NCBI RefSeq assembly: GCF_001758425.2
Contig: NZ_MDSS02000006.1
Location: forward strand, 1 to 64,000
Direction: 5' to 3'
Length of the DNA stretch: 64,000 bases
Source of the DNA: Nesterenkonia sp. PF2B19
GTDB taxonomy: Bacteria; Actinomycetota; Actinomycetes; Actinomycetales; Micrococcaceae
This document shows, piece by piece, positions 9,011-18,560 of this stretch. Numbering within the stretch: position 1 is the first letter of the stretch; each line of letters opens with the position of its first letter. Made by a program: the position numbers and the translations under genes. Under the pieces are notes generated by a model, which saw nothing but the letters and a program-made list of their open reading frames with translations, did no database searches and had not been told where the DNA came from.

Positions 9011-9801
9011 TGAGCACCCCCACCCAAGACGTCGCAGAGCCTGCCTCCAAGGTCGATCTCGCCCAGAGCTCGGGCGGAGGCGGGGAGATCCCCAGCTTCG
9101 ACATCACCCTGAAGGTGCGCCGCTACGATCCCGAGTTCTCGGATGAGGCCCGTTGGGACGAGTGGACCCTGACCATGTACGGCACGGACCGTGTGCTGGA
9201 CGCCCTGCACAAGGTCAAGTGGGAGATCGACGGCTCGCTGACGTTCCGTCGTTCCTGCGCCCACGGCATCTGCGGCTCCGACGCCATGCGCATCAACGGC
9301 CGCAACCGCCTGGCCTGCAAGACCCTGCTGAAGGACCTCGACACCTCCAAGCCGATCACGGTGGAGCCGATCAAGGGCCTCCCGGTGGAGAAGGACCTGA
9401 TCGTGGACATGGAGCCGTTCTTCCAGTCCTACCGGGAGATCATGCCGTTCCTGGTCAACAACTCCCCCGCCCCGACGGCGGAACGGCTGCAGTCCCCGGA
9501 GGACCGCGAGCGGTTCGACGACACCACCAAGTGCATCCTGTGCGCGGCCTGCACGTCCTCCTGCCCGGTGTTCTGGACCGACGGCCAGTACTTCGGCCCC
9601 GCGGCGATCGTGAACGCCCACCGCTTCATCTTCGACTCCCGCGACGACGCCGGCGACATGCGCCTGGAGGTCCTCAACGACAAGGAGGGCGTGTGGCGCT
9701 GCCGCACCACCTTCAACTGCTCGGACGCCTGCCCGCGCGGGATCGAGGTCACCAAGGCCATCCAGGAGGTCAAGACGGCCATCCTGACCCGGGCCATGTG
9801 A
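9010..9801 (+). CDS. sdhB: Succinate dehydrogenase iron-sulfur subunit
   Basis: 263 residues carrying the three clusters of complex II. The [2Fe-2S] motif is RSCAHGICGSDAM near residue 83, where the third ligand position is Asp, as in several bacterial SdhB proteins including that of E. coli, with LACKTLL completing it. CILCAACTSSCPVFW and FNCSDACPRGIEV give the [4Fe-4S] and [3Fe-4S] clusters. The N-terminus has an unusual 30-residue low-complexity lead (SSGGGGEIP). It ends the operon, followed by a strong hairpin. Confidence 0.97.
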   Translation: MSTPTQDVAEPASKVDLAQSSGGGGEIPSFDITLKVRRYDPEFSDEARWDEWTLTMYGTDRVLDALHKVKWEIDGSLTFRRSCAHGICGSDAMRINGRNRLACKTLLKDLDTSKPITVEPIKGLPVEKDLIVDMEPFFQSYREIMPFLVNNSPAPTAERLQSPEDRERFDDTTKCILCAACTSSCPVFWTDGQYFGPAAIVNAHRFIFDSRDDAGDMRLEVLNDKEGVWRCRTTFNCSDACPRGIEVTKAIQEVKTAILTRAM

Positions 9802-9825
9802 CCGGCTGACCTACGTTCCCAGGCA

Positions 9826-9866
9826 CCAGGAGGGGCTCGCCGCATGATGCGGCGGGCCCCTCCTGG
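9826..9866 (+). terminator. Intrinsic terminator after sdhCDAB
   Basis: An 18-base stem (9826-9843 with 9849-9866, one G-T pair) with a five-base loop starts 25 bases after the sdhB stop. The following sequence is only mildly T-rich, as is common for actinobacterial terminators. Confidence 0.8.
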
Positions 9867-9992
9867 CGTCTGCACTTTCTGCGTCTGCACCCTCTGCGTC
9901 TGCTCCTTCGCCGCCCCTCCCCCCAGCGGCCGGTGCCCCGGACCTGTGGATAACGTGGGCGGCATCAGGCCGATGTGCGGCAGAGTGCTTCC

Positions 9993-11153
9993 ATGGAGAT
10001 CCCCTCCCGGCCCCAGATCCCCCTGCACCTCGCCCGGCCCACCCCTGACGGTCTGCACACCGGCACCGACCTCAGCTACGGAGTGCGGACGGGCGACATG
10101 CTCAGGCTGCGACGCGGCGTCTACGTCCCCGCGCAGGAATGGCTCGACGCCGCACCGTGGGAAAGACCCGTCCTGATGATCGCAGCCACGGCCCTGGCCG
10201 ACCCTGAGACGGTCTTCTGCCGCACCAGCGCCCTGCTTCTGCACGGCATCCCGCTGCTGCATCCTCCTCAGCGCATCCACGTGCGGACGATGCGCAGGAG
10301 TTCGGTGCGCATCACACGGCAGACGCCGATGACGGGCCGGCTCTCCGCTGACGCCGTTCTGGCCAAGCACCGCCATCCTCCGGCACGGGCAGCGATTCTG
10401 CAGGGCATGCCCACGCAGCGCCATGAGCCGATGATTCCACCTGACCAGCACCGCTCTGCCATGCGGTCGCAGGCCCAGCAGGACAGGCGATCTGCCGAAA
10501 AGCTGCTCCTCCCCCAGCAGATGCTCCCGCCCACGGCGCTGAGAATCTGCCAGGGCCCTGCCGCCGGGTACCGAGCTGAGCCTCTGGAACTCGCCGCGGT
10601 GGACACAGCGACCAGGGTGCCCGCCGCGGACGCCGTCGTCATCCTCGATGCCGTGCTCGCCCGGCTCATGGCGCAAGGTACGGCGGAAGATGAGGCGCGG
10701 CGTCTGCTTCTCGCGTGGAAGGACCACGTCAGCTCACGACGCCGGCGCGCTCTGCTGCAGAAGCGTCTCGCGTTCACCGACCCGCGGGCCGAATCTCCGG
10801 GAGAATCATGGTCGCGCGTGAGGATCCATGAGCTGGGGTTCGTCACGCCGGAGCTTCAGACCCGAGTGGCGCTGGAGACGGGACACGCCCGACTGGACTT
10901 CGAATGGCGTGACGCCGGCGTCGTCGGAGAGTTCGACGGCCGGATCAAGTACTTCAGCCAGCAGGATCAGACGGGACGGAGCGCGGCCCTGGCCGTCTAT
11001 GAAGAGAAGATCCGCGAGGACGGGATCCGCCGCACCGGCCGCACGGTGGTGCGATGGGGATGGGAGGACCTGCGACGCCCCACCACGCTCGGCACGCGTC
11101 TGTGTGCCGCCGGCGTCCCGCGGCTGCCGTCCTCACAGATCGTCTCTCTATGA
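9993..11153 (+). CDS. AbiEi-like / DUF559-type protein of unknown role
   Basis: Residues about 15-90 resemble the winged-helix N-terminal part of AbiEi-type antitoxin/regulator proteins common as single genes in actinobacteria (LRRGVYVPAQEW, then FCRTSALLLHG). The C-terminal 100 residues (ARLDFEWRDAGVVGEFDGRIKY, later RTVVRWGWEDL) resemble the DUF559/Vsr-like endonuclease fold: an acidic E-F-D-G-R-x-K-Y motif and a final V-x-R-W. I start it at the ATG at 9993; an ATG at 9975 is also in frame and neither has a clear ribosome binding site. No toxin partner lies next to it. Its codon use is less biased than the neighbouring sdh genes. Confidence 0.6.
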   Translation: MEIPSRPQIPLHLARPTPDGLHTGTDLSYGVRTGDMLRLRRGVYVPAQEWLDAAPWERPVLMIAATALADPETVFCRTSALLLHGIPLLHPPQRIHVRTMRRSSVRITRQTPMTGRLSADAVLAKHRHPPARAAILQGMPTQRHEPMIPPDQHRSAMRSQAQQDRRSAEKLLLPQQMLPPTALRICQGPAAGYRAEPLELAAVDTATRVPAADAVVILDAVLARLMAQGTAEDEARRLLLAWKDHVSSRRRRALLQKRLAFTDPRAESPGESWSRVRIHELGFVTPELQTRVALETGHARLDFEWRDAGVVGEFDGRIKYFSQQDQTGRSAALAVYEEKIREDGIRRTGRTVVRWGWEDLRRPTTLGTRLCAAGVPRLPSSQIVSL

Positions 11154-11199
11154 GAAATCGCCCGTCCATACAGGCACGATCTCTCATAGAGGGACGATC
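11138..11199. terminator. Imperfect 23-bp inverted repeat between convergent genes
   Basis: Arms 11138-11160 and 11177-11199 match at 21 of 23 positions around a 16-base spacer. The left arm contains the stop codon of the upstream gene, and the minus-strand gene beyond ends at 11254. The position fits a bidirectional terminator, but the arms are not GC-rich, so a regulatory or mobile repeat cannot be excluded. Confidence 0.5.
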
Positions 11200-11253
11200 T
11201 TTCGCTCGGCGTCGTGCTGGACGGCGCACAACGGGCGAGCCGGGCGGCACTGG

Positions 11254-12339
11254 TCAGTCCTTCGCGGTACGGTCGGCGGCGACGACGGCGCCCCACGCGG
11301 CCGCCAGCAGGTACACCAGACTGAACACGTAGAAGTAGAAGAACAGCCCCAGCACCGTGGTGAACGGCAGCAGCAGCTCATTGGCGGTGGCCCCGGAGAT
11401 CAGCTGCGTGGAGAGCTGCCGCAGCAACGAGGACCCCAGCCCGGCGATGATCGCGGCCTGCCACAGCGCAGAGACGGGGATGACGATCCGGGAGGCCACC
11501 CGCATCAGCAGCACCGCCACGAGCACGTCCAGCACGAAGGACACTCCGATGGTGGTCAGACGCGTCAGCGGCCCGTCCAGCGCCTCCCACCCCAGGATGC
11601 CGAGGGTGGCGTCCAGGAACACCGTCGTCAGCAGGTTCGCCGCCGTCGTGCTGGCCAGCACCGCGCCGAGCACCAGCATGATCAGGAAGTCCCGGGACTT
11701 CACCACCCAGATGTACTCGGCCATCAGCGGCCGGTCGAAGATGCTGCGGATCCCGGAGCGCAGGCCGTGGATCCAACTCAGCGAGGCGACCACCATGACG
11801 GTCAGCGAGACCACCAGGGCTGCGTTGAATCCGGCGGTGTCGAAGAGCGTCTCCGGCCGCGCCAGCCCACCGTCGCCGGTGTCGATCACCCCGGGCACCG
11901 CGGTCTCCACCGCCTCCACGATGAAGGACTGCATCTCCTCGTCCCCGCCGATCACCAGACCCGCCACGGAGAAGACCGCCACCAGCATGGCGGCCACGGA
12001 GAAGAACATCATGTAGGCGGCGCCGGCGGCCATCACCGTGCCGTAGTGGAAGAAGAACAGATTGATCGCCCGGACCGGCCGGAACCGCGCCCACCGCGCC
12101 AGTCCCCACTCCACCAGGGCCATCCCTACGGCCAGGGTCCCCCGGGCGTCGCGGCGGGCGCGGCCGAACGCCATTCGGGCGCGCAGCTCCTCCTGCTTCA
12201 GCGCCGCGGCATCGATCGGGTCCGGCCGGGCGCGGACCTCCGTGCGATCGTCGATCTTCTCGATCCTGGAGCGCGCAGACTGCAGCAGGGCGTTGTGGTG
12301 GGAGTTCCGTGGGCGGAGGCGGGAAGGGTTCGTGGTCAT
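11254..12339 (-). CDS. YihY/BrkB-family inner membrane protein
   Basis: A polytopic membrane protein of 361 residues. After a charged N-terminus of about 80 residues come six hydrophobic spans with family features: FFFHYGTVMAAGAAYMMFFS in span 1, LSWIHGLRSGIRSIFD, and a final FFYFYVFSLVYLLAAAWGA. BrkB-type proteins have no firmly known transport activity. I choose the ATG at 12339, which has GGGAGG 10 bases upstream. A GTG at 12384 in the same frame would overlap the trpS stop (GTGA) but lacks a good ribosome binding site. It lies directly downstream of trpS on the same strand. Confidence 0.85.
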   Translation of the reverse strand: MTTNPSRLRPRNSHHNALLQSARSRIEKIDDRTEVRARPDPIDAAALKQEELRARMAFGRARRDARGTLAVGMALVEWGLARWARFRPVRAINLFFFHYGTVMAAGAAYMMFFSVAAMLVAVFSVAGLVIGGDEEMQSFIVEAVETAVPGVIDTGDGGLARPETLFDTAGFNAALVVSLTVMVVASLSWIHGLRSGIRSIFDRPLMAEYIWVVKSRDFLIMLVLGAVLASTTAANLLTTVFLDATLGILGWEALDGPLTRLTTIGVSFVLDVLVAVLLMRVASRIVIPVSALWQAAIIAGLGSSLLRQLSTQLISGATANELLLPFTTVLGLFFYFYVFSLVYLLAAAWGAVVAADRTAKD

Positions 12340-12380
12340 CTCAGGCCTACCTCCCGCGTCACCGTCGACACTGCCTCGGC

Positions 12381-13424
12381 TCACGCCCCGGATGCGGGCA
12401 GGAAGCCGACCTTCTCATAGATGTCGGCCAGCAGCGGTGAGGCGATGCCGCGTGCCTTCTCCGCACCGCGGGCGAGCAGGGCGTCGAGCTCGTCGGTGTC
12501 CTCCAGCAGCTCCAGGGCCCGGTCACGGATCGGTCCCAGCGTCGCCACCACGGCGTCGGCCAGATCCACCTTCAGGTGGCCGTACATCTTCCCCTGGTAC
12601 TCCTCGACAAGCTCGTCGATGCTCTTTCCGGAGACCGAGGAGTAGATGCTCAGCAGATTGGAGATCCCGGGCTTGGCATCCCGGTCGAAGCGGATCTCGG
12701 TGCCGTCGTCGGTGACCGCGGACTTGATCTTCTTGGCGATCTTCTTGTCCGTGTCCATGATGTTGAGCAGCCCGTTCGGTGAGGAGGCGGACTTGCTCAT
12801 CTTGGTGGTGGGGTCCTGCAGGTCGTAGATGCGGGCCCCGACCTCGGGGATGAAGGGTTCCGGGACCCGGAAGGTCTCTCCGAACCGGTGGTTGAACCGC
12901 TGGGCCAGGTTGCGTGCCAGCTCCACGTGCTGCTTCTGGTCGTCACCCACCGGCACGCCGTCGGGCTGGTAGAGCAGGATATCGGCGGCCATGAGCATCG
13001 GGTAGGTCAGCAGACCCACTCCGGCGGAGTCCGCCCCCTGTTTGGCGGACTTGTCCTTGAACTGGGTCATCCGGGAGGCTTCGCCCATTCCGGTGAGGCA
13101 GGTCAGCACCCAGGCCAGCTGGGCGTGCTCCGGCATATGGGACTGCACGAACAGCGTGGAGCGCTCCACGTCGATCCCGCCGGCCAGGAACTGGGCGGCG
13201 GTCATTCGGGTGCGATGCCGCAGCTCCGCCGGGTCGTGGGGGACGGTGATGCCGTGCAGGTCCGGGATGAAGAAGAAGGCGTCATAGTCTTCCTGCATCT
13301 TCACCCAGTTGACCAGTGCGCCCACGTAGTTCCCCAGGTGCAGGGAGTCTCCGGAGGGCTGCATCCCGGAGAGCACTCGGTGCTCGTCGGAGATGCCCAC
13401 CAGCTGCGCACTCTGCTCGGCCAT
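12381..13424 (-). CDS. trpS: Tryptophanyl-tRNA synthetase
   Basis: Charges tRNA-Trp with tryptophan. Class I synthetase signatures are visible: [14 protein letters not shown] (HIGH equivalent SLHLGN, residues about 27-32), [12 protein letters not shown], the [13 protein letters not shown] motif and [13 protein letters not shown] (KMSKS). The length of 347 from the ATG at 13424 is normal, and that start has GAGGGAG just upstream. An ATG at 13436 would add four residues. It stands beside tryptophan-degradation genes but on the far side of a broken hydrolase, so a functional link is not proven. Confidence 0.96.
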   Translation of the reverse strand: MAEQSAQLVGISDEHRVLSGMQPSGDSLHLGNYVGALVNWVKMQEDYDAFFFIPDLHGITVPHDPAELRHRTRMTAAQFLAGGIDVERSTLFVQSHMPEHAQLAWVLTCLTGMGEASRMTQFKDKSAKQGADSAGVGLLTYPMLMAADILLYQPDGVPVGDDQKQHVELARNLAQRFNHRFGETFRVPEPFIPEVGARIYDLQDPTTKMSKSASSPNGLLNIMDTDKKIAKKIKSAVTDDGTEIRFDRDAKPGISNLLSIYSSVSGKSIDELVEEYQGKMYGHLKVDLADAVVATLGPIRDRALELLEDTDELDALLARGAEKARGIASPLLADIYEKVGFLPASGA

Positions 13425-13522
13425 GTTCTCCCTCATCGATCGTGCCAGGAGTCCCTGGCGTGGTGTGTCGCTGCCTCCGTCAGATTACCAGCGCGTCGGG
13501 TGCCGCGAGGGCGGACCGCGCC

Positions 13523-14361
13523 TCAGCCCGCCAGCCAGTCCCGCACGCCGGCGAAGTACGGCGACGCCGGGTCGATGACGTCGAAGTGGCAGGCGCCGTC
13601 GAGTTCGGTGCGCGGGCAGCGGCATGTCTCGGGAGAATCCGATGTCCACGGTGGCGTCATCGGTGCCGTGGATGATCCGCGCGTCGAATCCGTCCGGCAG
13701 CAGCGCGGCCCGCGAGCGCGGATCCTCCCAGCGGTACGCCTCAGGCGCCTCGTCCGGGAGCGCACCCATGTAGTCGAGCACCGCACCCTCGGCGAGCCCA
13801 CCGCGCGCCTCACGGATGAGGTCGGTGATGGGCGCCAGCGCCCGCACCCGGGCCTGCGGCAGGTCCGCCCCGTGGTGGGTGGCCCAGGCCAGGGCCAGAC
13901 ACCCTCCGGCCGAATGCCCGACGATCAGCGGGGCGGCGGCCCCCTCGGGACGCATCCCGAGCTCCTGCCACAGCCGGACACAGTGCGCCACCGCAGTGCT
14001 GACGTCGCCAGCGTGCGCGGATGCCCGCCGTCTCCGCCGGCCCGCCGGTACTCCAGCAGGGCCACGACGCGCCCCCTCGCCCGGACGCGTCTCCCCCGGC
14101 GAGCGCGGCGGCCAGAGGGCGCGCGTGGGTGAGGTCGACACGCTGACGGAAGTACCCGCCGTGGATCAGGATGATCCCCTGTTCGGCGGTGGCCGGGTCG
14201 CCGTAGAGCTCCAGGTGCTGATCGGGCCGGTCCCCGTAGGTGTGGCGCGTCCCGGCGGCGATCCCGCGGGCCAGCAGGGAGGCCAGCTGGGCGGACTCCC
14301 GCTGCGCCGGCGTCGTACCGTCATGTCCCGCGCCGACCCTGCGCGTGCCGGCGCGGCTCAT
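13523..14361 (-). pseudogene. Alpha/beta hydrolase (kynurenine-formamidase-like), three frameshifts
   Basis: Three frames on the minus strand join into one hydrolase of about 280 residues. Part 1 (from the ATG at 14361) has the oxyanion motif LIHGGYF. The middle has the nucleophile motif IVGHSAGG, then RIIHGTDDATVDIGF with the acid region. The end (ELDGACHFDVIDPASPYF) contains the catalytic His. Inferred shifts are a missing base in or near the C5 run at 14069-14077, one missing near 14006, and a shift near 13611-13617. The ATG overlaps the kynureninase stop (ATGA). Because of its place beside kynureninase and tryptophan dioxygenase, and its HGGY motif, arylformamidase is the best guess for its original role. 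A generic esterase is possible. Confidence 0.7.
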
Positions 14362-15692
14362 GCCGACCCTGCGCCGTCGCGAACCTCCACCAGGCTGTCC
14401 CGGATGGCGCGGATGCCGACCTCCACCTCCGCGAAGCTGGTGGACAGCGGGGACAGGCCCAGCCGGAGCCCGTGCGGAGGCCGGAAGTCGGGGATCACGC
14501 CCTGGGACCAGAGCCCCGGCAGCACGGCGGCGAAGTCCTCGTGGTCCACGGTGACGTGGGACCCGCGCCGCTGCGGATCCCGTGGGGAGGAGAGACGCAC
14601 GCCCAGCGGTGTCAGCAGCTCGTCCACCAGCTCCTCGGCGAAGCCGTCAGCGCCACCGACTTCTCCCGCACCGCCTCCATCCCGGCCTGCTCGATGAGGT
14701 CCAGCATCCCCTCCATGGCGAGCATGCCGGTCACCGGCGGGGTGCCGCTGATGAACCCCCGGATGCCCGGGTGCGGGGCATACTCCGGCCCCATGGCGAA
14801 CGGGTCTGCCGCGCCCATCCAGCCCTGGACCGGCTGCCGCAGGCGGCCCAGGTGACGGCGAGCCACATAGCCGAAGGCCGGGGAGCCCGGGCCGCCGTTG
14901 AGGTACTTATAGGTGCAGCCCACCGCCAGGTCCACCTCATGGGCGTCCAAGGTGATCGGCACCGACCCGACCGAATGGCACAGGTCCCACAGCACCAGCG
15001 CGCCGTGCCGGTGCGCCGCGGCGGTGATGCCCGGAAGATCCGCCAGATGCCCGGAGCGGTACTCCACGTGGCTGAGCACGACGACGGCGGTCCGCTCCCC
15101 CAGCAGCGCCTCGACGTCTGCCAGGGCCACGCCCTCCACCGGGTCGGTGTCGATCCAGCGCAGCGTCATGCCGCGTTCGGCCGCGATGCCCTCCAGCAGA
15201 TACCGGTCGGTGGGGAAGTTACCGGTGTCCAGGATGATCTCATGACGGCCGGCCGCGGCCTGGGCGTCGACGGCGGCGCGCAGCAGCTTGTACAGGATGA
15301 CGGTGGTGGAGTCCCCGACGAAGGTCTGCCCCTCGGCGGCTCCCAGGGTGAGCCGGGCGATCCGGTCCCCGAGGCGCAGCGGCAGCTCCATCCAGGACTC
15401 GTCCCAGGCGCGGATCAGCCGAGCGCCCCATTCCTCGACGGCGAAGCGGCCCAGTCGCTCGGCCGCCGTCCTGGTGGGCCGCCCGAGGGAGTTGCCGTCC
15501 AGGTAGGAGCGGACCTGCTCGTCCAGGACGAACTCGTCCCGGAGGTGGGCCAACGGATCGGCGGCGACGAGCGCGGCGGCCACGGTCGACGAGGGCACGG
15601 TCGACGGCGGCGCGGTCGACGGCGGCCGGCGCTGCGGCTGGTGCGTGCTGCCGGGCGTGGTGCTGGGCAGGCTGCTGGGCGTCCATGGGCAT
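14358..15692 (-). pseudogene. kynU: Kynureninase, frameshifted
   Basis: PLP enzyme cleaving kynurenine to anthranilate and alanine. The main frame (15598 down to about 14645) has YLDGNSLGRP at the start, DLCHSVGSVP and the PLP-lysine motif CTYKYLNGGPG, then FISGTPPV. The C-terminal frame, beginning GFAEELVDELL, continues to HGLRLGLSPLS and the stop at 14358. Adding one base near 14645 joins the two (ALT-GFAEEL). The N-terminus is unclear: ATGs at 15692 and 15686 have GAGGAG but are out of frame with the core, while the first in-frame start is a GTG at 15598 without a ribosome binding site. A second shift may therefore lie in the repetitive GTCGAC stretch at 15598-15640. Confidence 0.85.
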
Positions 15693-15705
15693 CTCCTCGG
15701 TGACC

Positions 15706-16590
15706 TCAGCGTCCGATCTCGGAGCGGACGGCGAACAGCTCAGGGAAGAAGGTCAGCTCCAGTGCCTTCTGCAGGAACGCGACCCCGCTGGAGCCGCCGG
15801 TGCCGGGTTTTCCGCCGATGATCCGCATCACGGTGCGCAGGTGGCGGAACCGCCAGGTCTGGAAGTTCTCCTCCAGGTCCACCAGCTCCTCGCAGCTCTC
15901 ATAGATCAGCCAGTGCTGCTCGCGATCCTCGTAGATGCCGCGGAAGAGCTCCGTGAGGCCGTCGTGGGCGGTGTGGGCCCGTGAGACGTCCCGGGCCAGC
16001 AGCTCCTGGGGCACCGGGTGCCCCAGGCGGGCCAGATGGCGGATGAACTCGTCATAGATGCTGGGCTGCTCCAACAGCTCGGCCAGCTGACGCTGTGCCT
16101 CGGGCTCGGCGTCGAAGACCTTCAGCATGCCGGCGTTCTTGTTGCCGAGCAGGAACTCCACGGCCCGGTACTGCCAGGACTGGAATCCCGAGGAGCTGCC
16201 CAGGAAGTCGCGGAACTCCGCGTACTCGCTGGGAGTGAGCGTGGCCAGCACCGACCACTGCTCGGTCAGCGTCCGCTGGATGTGCTTGACCCGGGCGATG
16301 CACTTCAGCGCGGGCTGCAGCTGATCGGCCGCGATCAGGTCCCGGGCGGCGCGCAGCTCATGGATGACCAGCTTCAGCCACAGCTCGGTGGTCTGGTGCT
16401 GGATGATGAACAGCAGCTCGTCATGGTGCTCGGGCTCGCTGACCGGATGCTGGGCGGAGAGCAGCCGCTCCAGCCCCAGATAGGACCCGTAGGTCATGCG
16501 GTCCCGCAGGTCGGTGTGGATCCCGGCCTCAAGCTCACGTTCGTTGTGCTCGGCCGTCTCACTGGGTCGGGCCGTCGACGACTCTGTCAT
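15706..16590 (-). CDS. kynA: Tryptophan 2,3-dioxygenase
   Basis: Haem dioxygenase opening the indole ring of L-tryptophan to N-formylkynurenine, the first step of the kynurenine path. Of 294 residues, the family markers include [38 protein letters not shown] (catalytic and substrate-binding His and Arg region), [17 protein letters not shown], and near the end [25 protein letters not shown] with the haem-ligand His. It lies just upstream of kynU with 13 bases between its stop and the ATG at 15692. Together these genes turn tryptophan into anthranilate. Confidence 0.95.
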   Translation of the reverse strand: MTESSTARPSETAEHNERELEAGIHTDLRDRMTYGSYLGLERLLSAQHPVSEPEHHDELLFIIQHQTTELWLKLVIHELRAARDLIAADQLQPALKCIARVKHIQRTLTEQWSVLATLTPSEYAEFRDFLGSSSGFQSWQYRAVEFLLGNKNAGMLKVFDAEPEAQRQLAELLEQPSIYDEFIRHLARLGHPVPQELLARDVSRAHTAHDGLTELFRGIYEDREQHWLIYESCEELVDLEENFQTWRFRHLRTVMRIIGGKPGTGGSSGVAFLQKALELTFFPELFAVRSEIGR

Positions 16591-16616
16591 GGCGCCTCTC
16601 TGCCCCGGACCGGGAC

Positions 16617-16898
16617 TCAGTCGTCCAGCCCGAGGGCGAATCCGGCCTCGAGGTCCTGATCGGAGTACGTGCGGAACGCCAGCAGGGTCTCGGTGTCCCG
16701 GATCCCGGAGACCTTGGAGATGCGGTCCGGGATCAGTTCGGCGAGCTCGTCGAAGCTGGGGCCCTTGACCATCGCGACCAGGTCCCAGGGTCCGGTGACC
16801 GAATAGACGGCCTGGACGCCGTCGATGTCGGCGATCTGCTGGCCGGCCTCCGGGATGCCCTGGGGGTCGGTCTTGATCATCACGAAGGCTGTGACCAT
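16617..16898 (-). CDS. Stand-alone Lrp/AsnC ligand-binding domain protein
   Basis: 93 residues matching only the C-terminal RAM domain of Lrp/AsnC regulators: beta-strand [12 protein letters not shown], then [19 protein letters not shown] with the conserved V-x-G-x-x-D-L motif, and a final strand-helix. No helix-turn-helix is present, so it cannot bind DNA by itself. Such stand-alone RAM proteins form oligomers binding amino acids. It precedes tryptophan dioxygenase by 26 bases on the same strand, and could sense tryptophan or a related amino acid, which is inference. Confidence 0.85.
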   Translation of the reverse strand: MVTAFVMIKTDPQGIPEAGQQIADIDGVQAVYSVTGPWDLVAMVKGPSFDELAELIPDRISKVSGIRDTETLLAFRTYSDQDLEAGFALGLDD

Positions 16899-16947
16899 CG
16901 CATGCTCCTCATCGAGTTCTCGTGATCAGTGGGGTGGCCCGCTCAGC

Positions 16948-17835
16948 CTACGGGAGGCGGTAGTCCACCACGAGGGGCGCATGGTCGGACCAGCGCAGCG
17001 AATAGTCCAGCGCCCGGTCCACGGCGGACTTCTCGGCCGTCTCCGCGAGTGCGGGGGTCGCCATCTGGTAGTCGATGCGCCAGCCGGTGTCGTTGTCGAA
17101 GGCCTTCCCGCGGTAGGACCACCAGGTGTAGGGCCCCTCCACGGGACCGGCCAGGGTGCGGGCGACGTCGACGTATCCGCCCTCGTCGCCGAAGTAGCCG
17201 TCGAAGTACGCCCGTTCCTCCGGCAGGAAGCCCGAGTTCTTCACGTTGCCCTTCCAGTTCTTGATGTCGAGCTCGGTGTGCCCGACGTTGAGGTCCCCGA
17301 CCACCAGCACGTGGTCCTTGGTGCGGGCCAGCTGCGGCAGGTGGTGACGCATGTACTCCAGGAACCGCATCTTGTGCTCCTGCTTCACGGAGCCGACCTC
17401 GCCCGAATGCACGTAGACGCTGACCACGGTCAGCGTGCTGCCGTCTCCGAGGGCGAAGTCCGCCTCCACCCACCGGCCCTGGTCCTCCGGGTGGCCGTCG
17501 CCGATGCCGCTGCGGACCTCGGTGGGCTCGGTGCGGGAGACGATGGCGACGCCGGCCCGCCCCTTCTGTGCGGCCTCCTCCTCGTGGACGTGCCATGCCA
17601 CGCCTGTGGGCTCGGTCATCTCTCCGATGAGCTTGGTGACGATGGACTCGTCGGCACGGACCTCCTGCAGGGCGAGGATGTCGACGTCGCGGGAGGCCAG
17701 CCACTCCCCCATCCCCTTGCGGTGGGCGGCGCGGATGCCGTTGACGTTCACCGACGCCACGCGGGTCAGGCCCTCGGGCTTGGGGTCGACGACGCGATGC
17801 GGGAACTCGCCGAAGGGGGTGGTCTCGTCAGGCAC
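16948..17835 (-). CDS. xthA: Exodeoxyribonuclease III
   Basis: AP endonuclease and 3'-5' exonuclease of base excision repair, 295 residues. Endonuclease/exonuclease/phosphatase fold motifs are SVNVNGIRAA, LALQEVRAD (metal-binding Glu), VVSVYVHSGE, VVGDLNVGHTELD (Asp and Asn of the active site), GWRIDYQMA and the final LRWSDHAPLVVDY (catalytic Asp-His). The GTG start at 17835 lies 8 bases inside the end of the next gene upstream, so translation is probably coupled. The N-terminal 20 residues before VASVNV are not conserved. Confidence 0.92.
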   Translation of the reverse strand: MPDETTPFGEFPHRVVDPKPEGLTRVASVNVNGIRAAHRKGMGEWLASRDVDILALQEVRADESIVTKLIGEMTEPTGVAWHVHEEEAAQKGRAGVAIVSRTEPTEVRSGIGDGHPEDQGRWVEADFALGDGSTLTVVSVYVHSGEVGSVKQEHKMRFLEYMRHHLPQLARTKDHVLVVGDLNVGHTELDIKNWKGNVKNSGFLPEERAYFDGYFGDEGGYVDVARTLAGPVEGPYTWWSYRGKAFDNDTGWRIDYQMATPALAETAEKSAVDRALDYSLRWSDHAPLVVDYRLP

Positions 17836-18517
17836 GGAGGATCCTCTCGTCTGTCAGCTCAGTCTGGTGTGCACCGGCGCCGCGGCCCGCGACGCCGGCT
17901 CCGGCCGGTGCCGCGCAGTCGACGACTTCGCCGCTGATGGGCCGATCGTCATCGCGCGGGCGGTCGTCACGCTGCTCCCGCCCGCGGCGCTGCTCCTCAC
18001 CGCCGCGGCCGACGTGCTCGGCGAGCATGTCACGACCGTTGGTCGCGGTCATCTCGATGGTGTCCAGGGCACGCTCGACCATCTCCAGGTCGGCCTCCTC
18101 GCCCTTGGCGAGCTCCTGTCCGATGACCCTGCGCTGGACCTGCACGATCTTGAAGGAGTGGTCCAGCTTCATATTGCGGGTGTGGGCGTCCTCGTCCACG
18201 ACGGCGGTTCCGCCTGCGTCCTGGCTGTGGCGCGCGGCGGCGTCGGCCCGCGCCGAGTCGAGCGTCTGGCTCATCTTCTGCGCCCCTCGGCGCACCGAGG
18301 TCACCAGGATCGCGGCGAGGATCAGCCAGCCGGCGGAGATGGCGACGATGATCCACCCGATCACGTCGTTCTGGTTGGCGGCGAACACCAGCGCCACCAG
18401 CAGCACCGTGATCATCACGGCGAAGGTGATGCCGGAGGATCGGCGCCCGAAGCTGCGGAGGGCGTCGTCGGCACGACGGCCCGTGGACCCGGATTCGAGA
18501 GGAGGCTGCGAACTCAT
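17828..18517 (-). CDS. Two-span membrane protein of unknown function
   Basis: 229 residues. Two hydrophobic segments lie close together (about residues 31-47 and 53-72), followed by a soluble helical region with KLDHSFKIVQVQRRVIGQELA and DTIEMTATNGRDML, then a low-complexity Arg, Glu and Asp-rich tail. No enzymatic motif was found. It overlaps the xthA start by 8 bases, so the two are likely co-transcribed. I do not recognise a named family. Confidence 0.7.
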   Translation of the reverse strand: MSSQPPLESGSTGRRADDALRSFGRRSSGITFAVMITVLLVALVFAANQNDVIGWIIVAISAGWLILAAILVTSVRRGAQKMSQTLDSARADAAARHSQDAGGTAVVDEDAHTRNMKLDHSFKIVQVQRRVIGQELAKGEEADLEMVERALDTIEMTATNGRDMLAEHVGRGGEEQRRGREQRDDRPRDDDRPISGEVVDCAAPAGAGVAGRGAGAHQTELTDERILRA

Positions 18518-18560
18518 GGTCCCGATTATCTCCGAGACCGGGGTGGGACGGCGAATCGCG

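Noticed and set aside
9866-9908. Short direct repeats (CTGCGTCTGC) after the sdhB terminator
   Set aside because: Under three degenerate copies with no clear role; likely chance or slippage.
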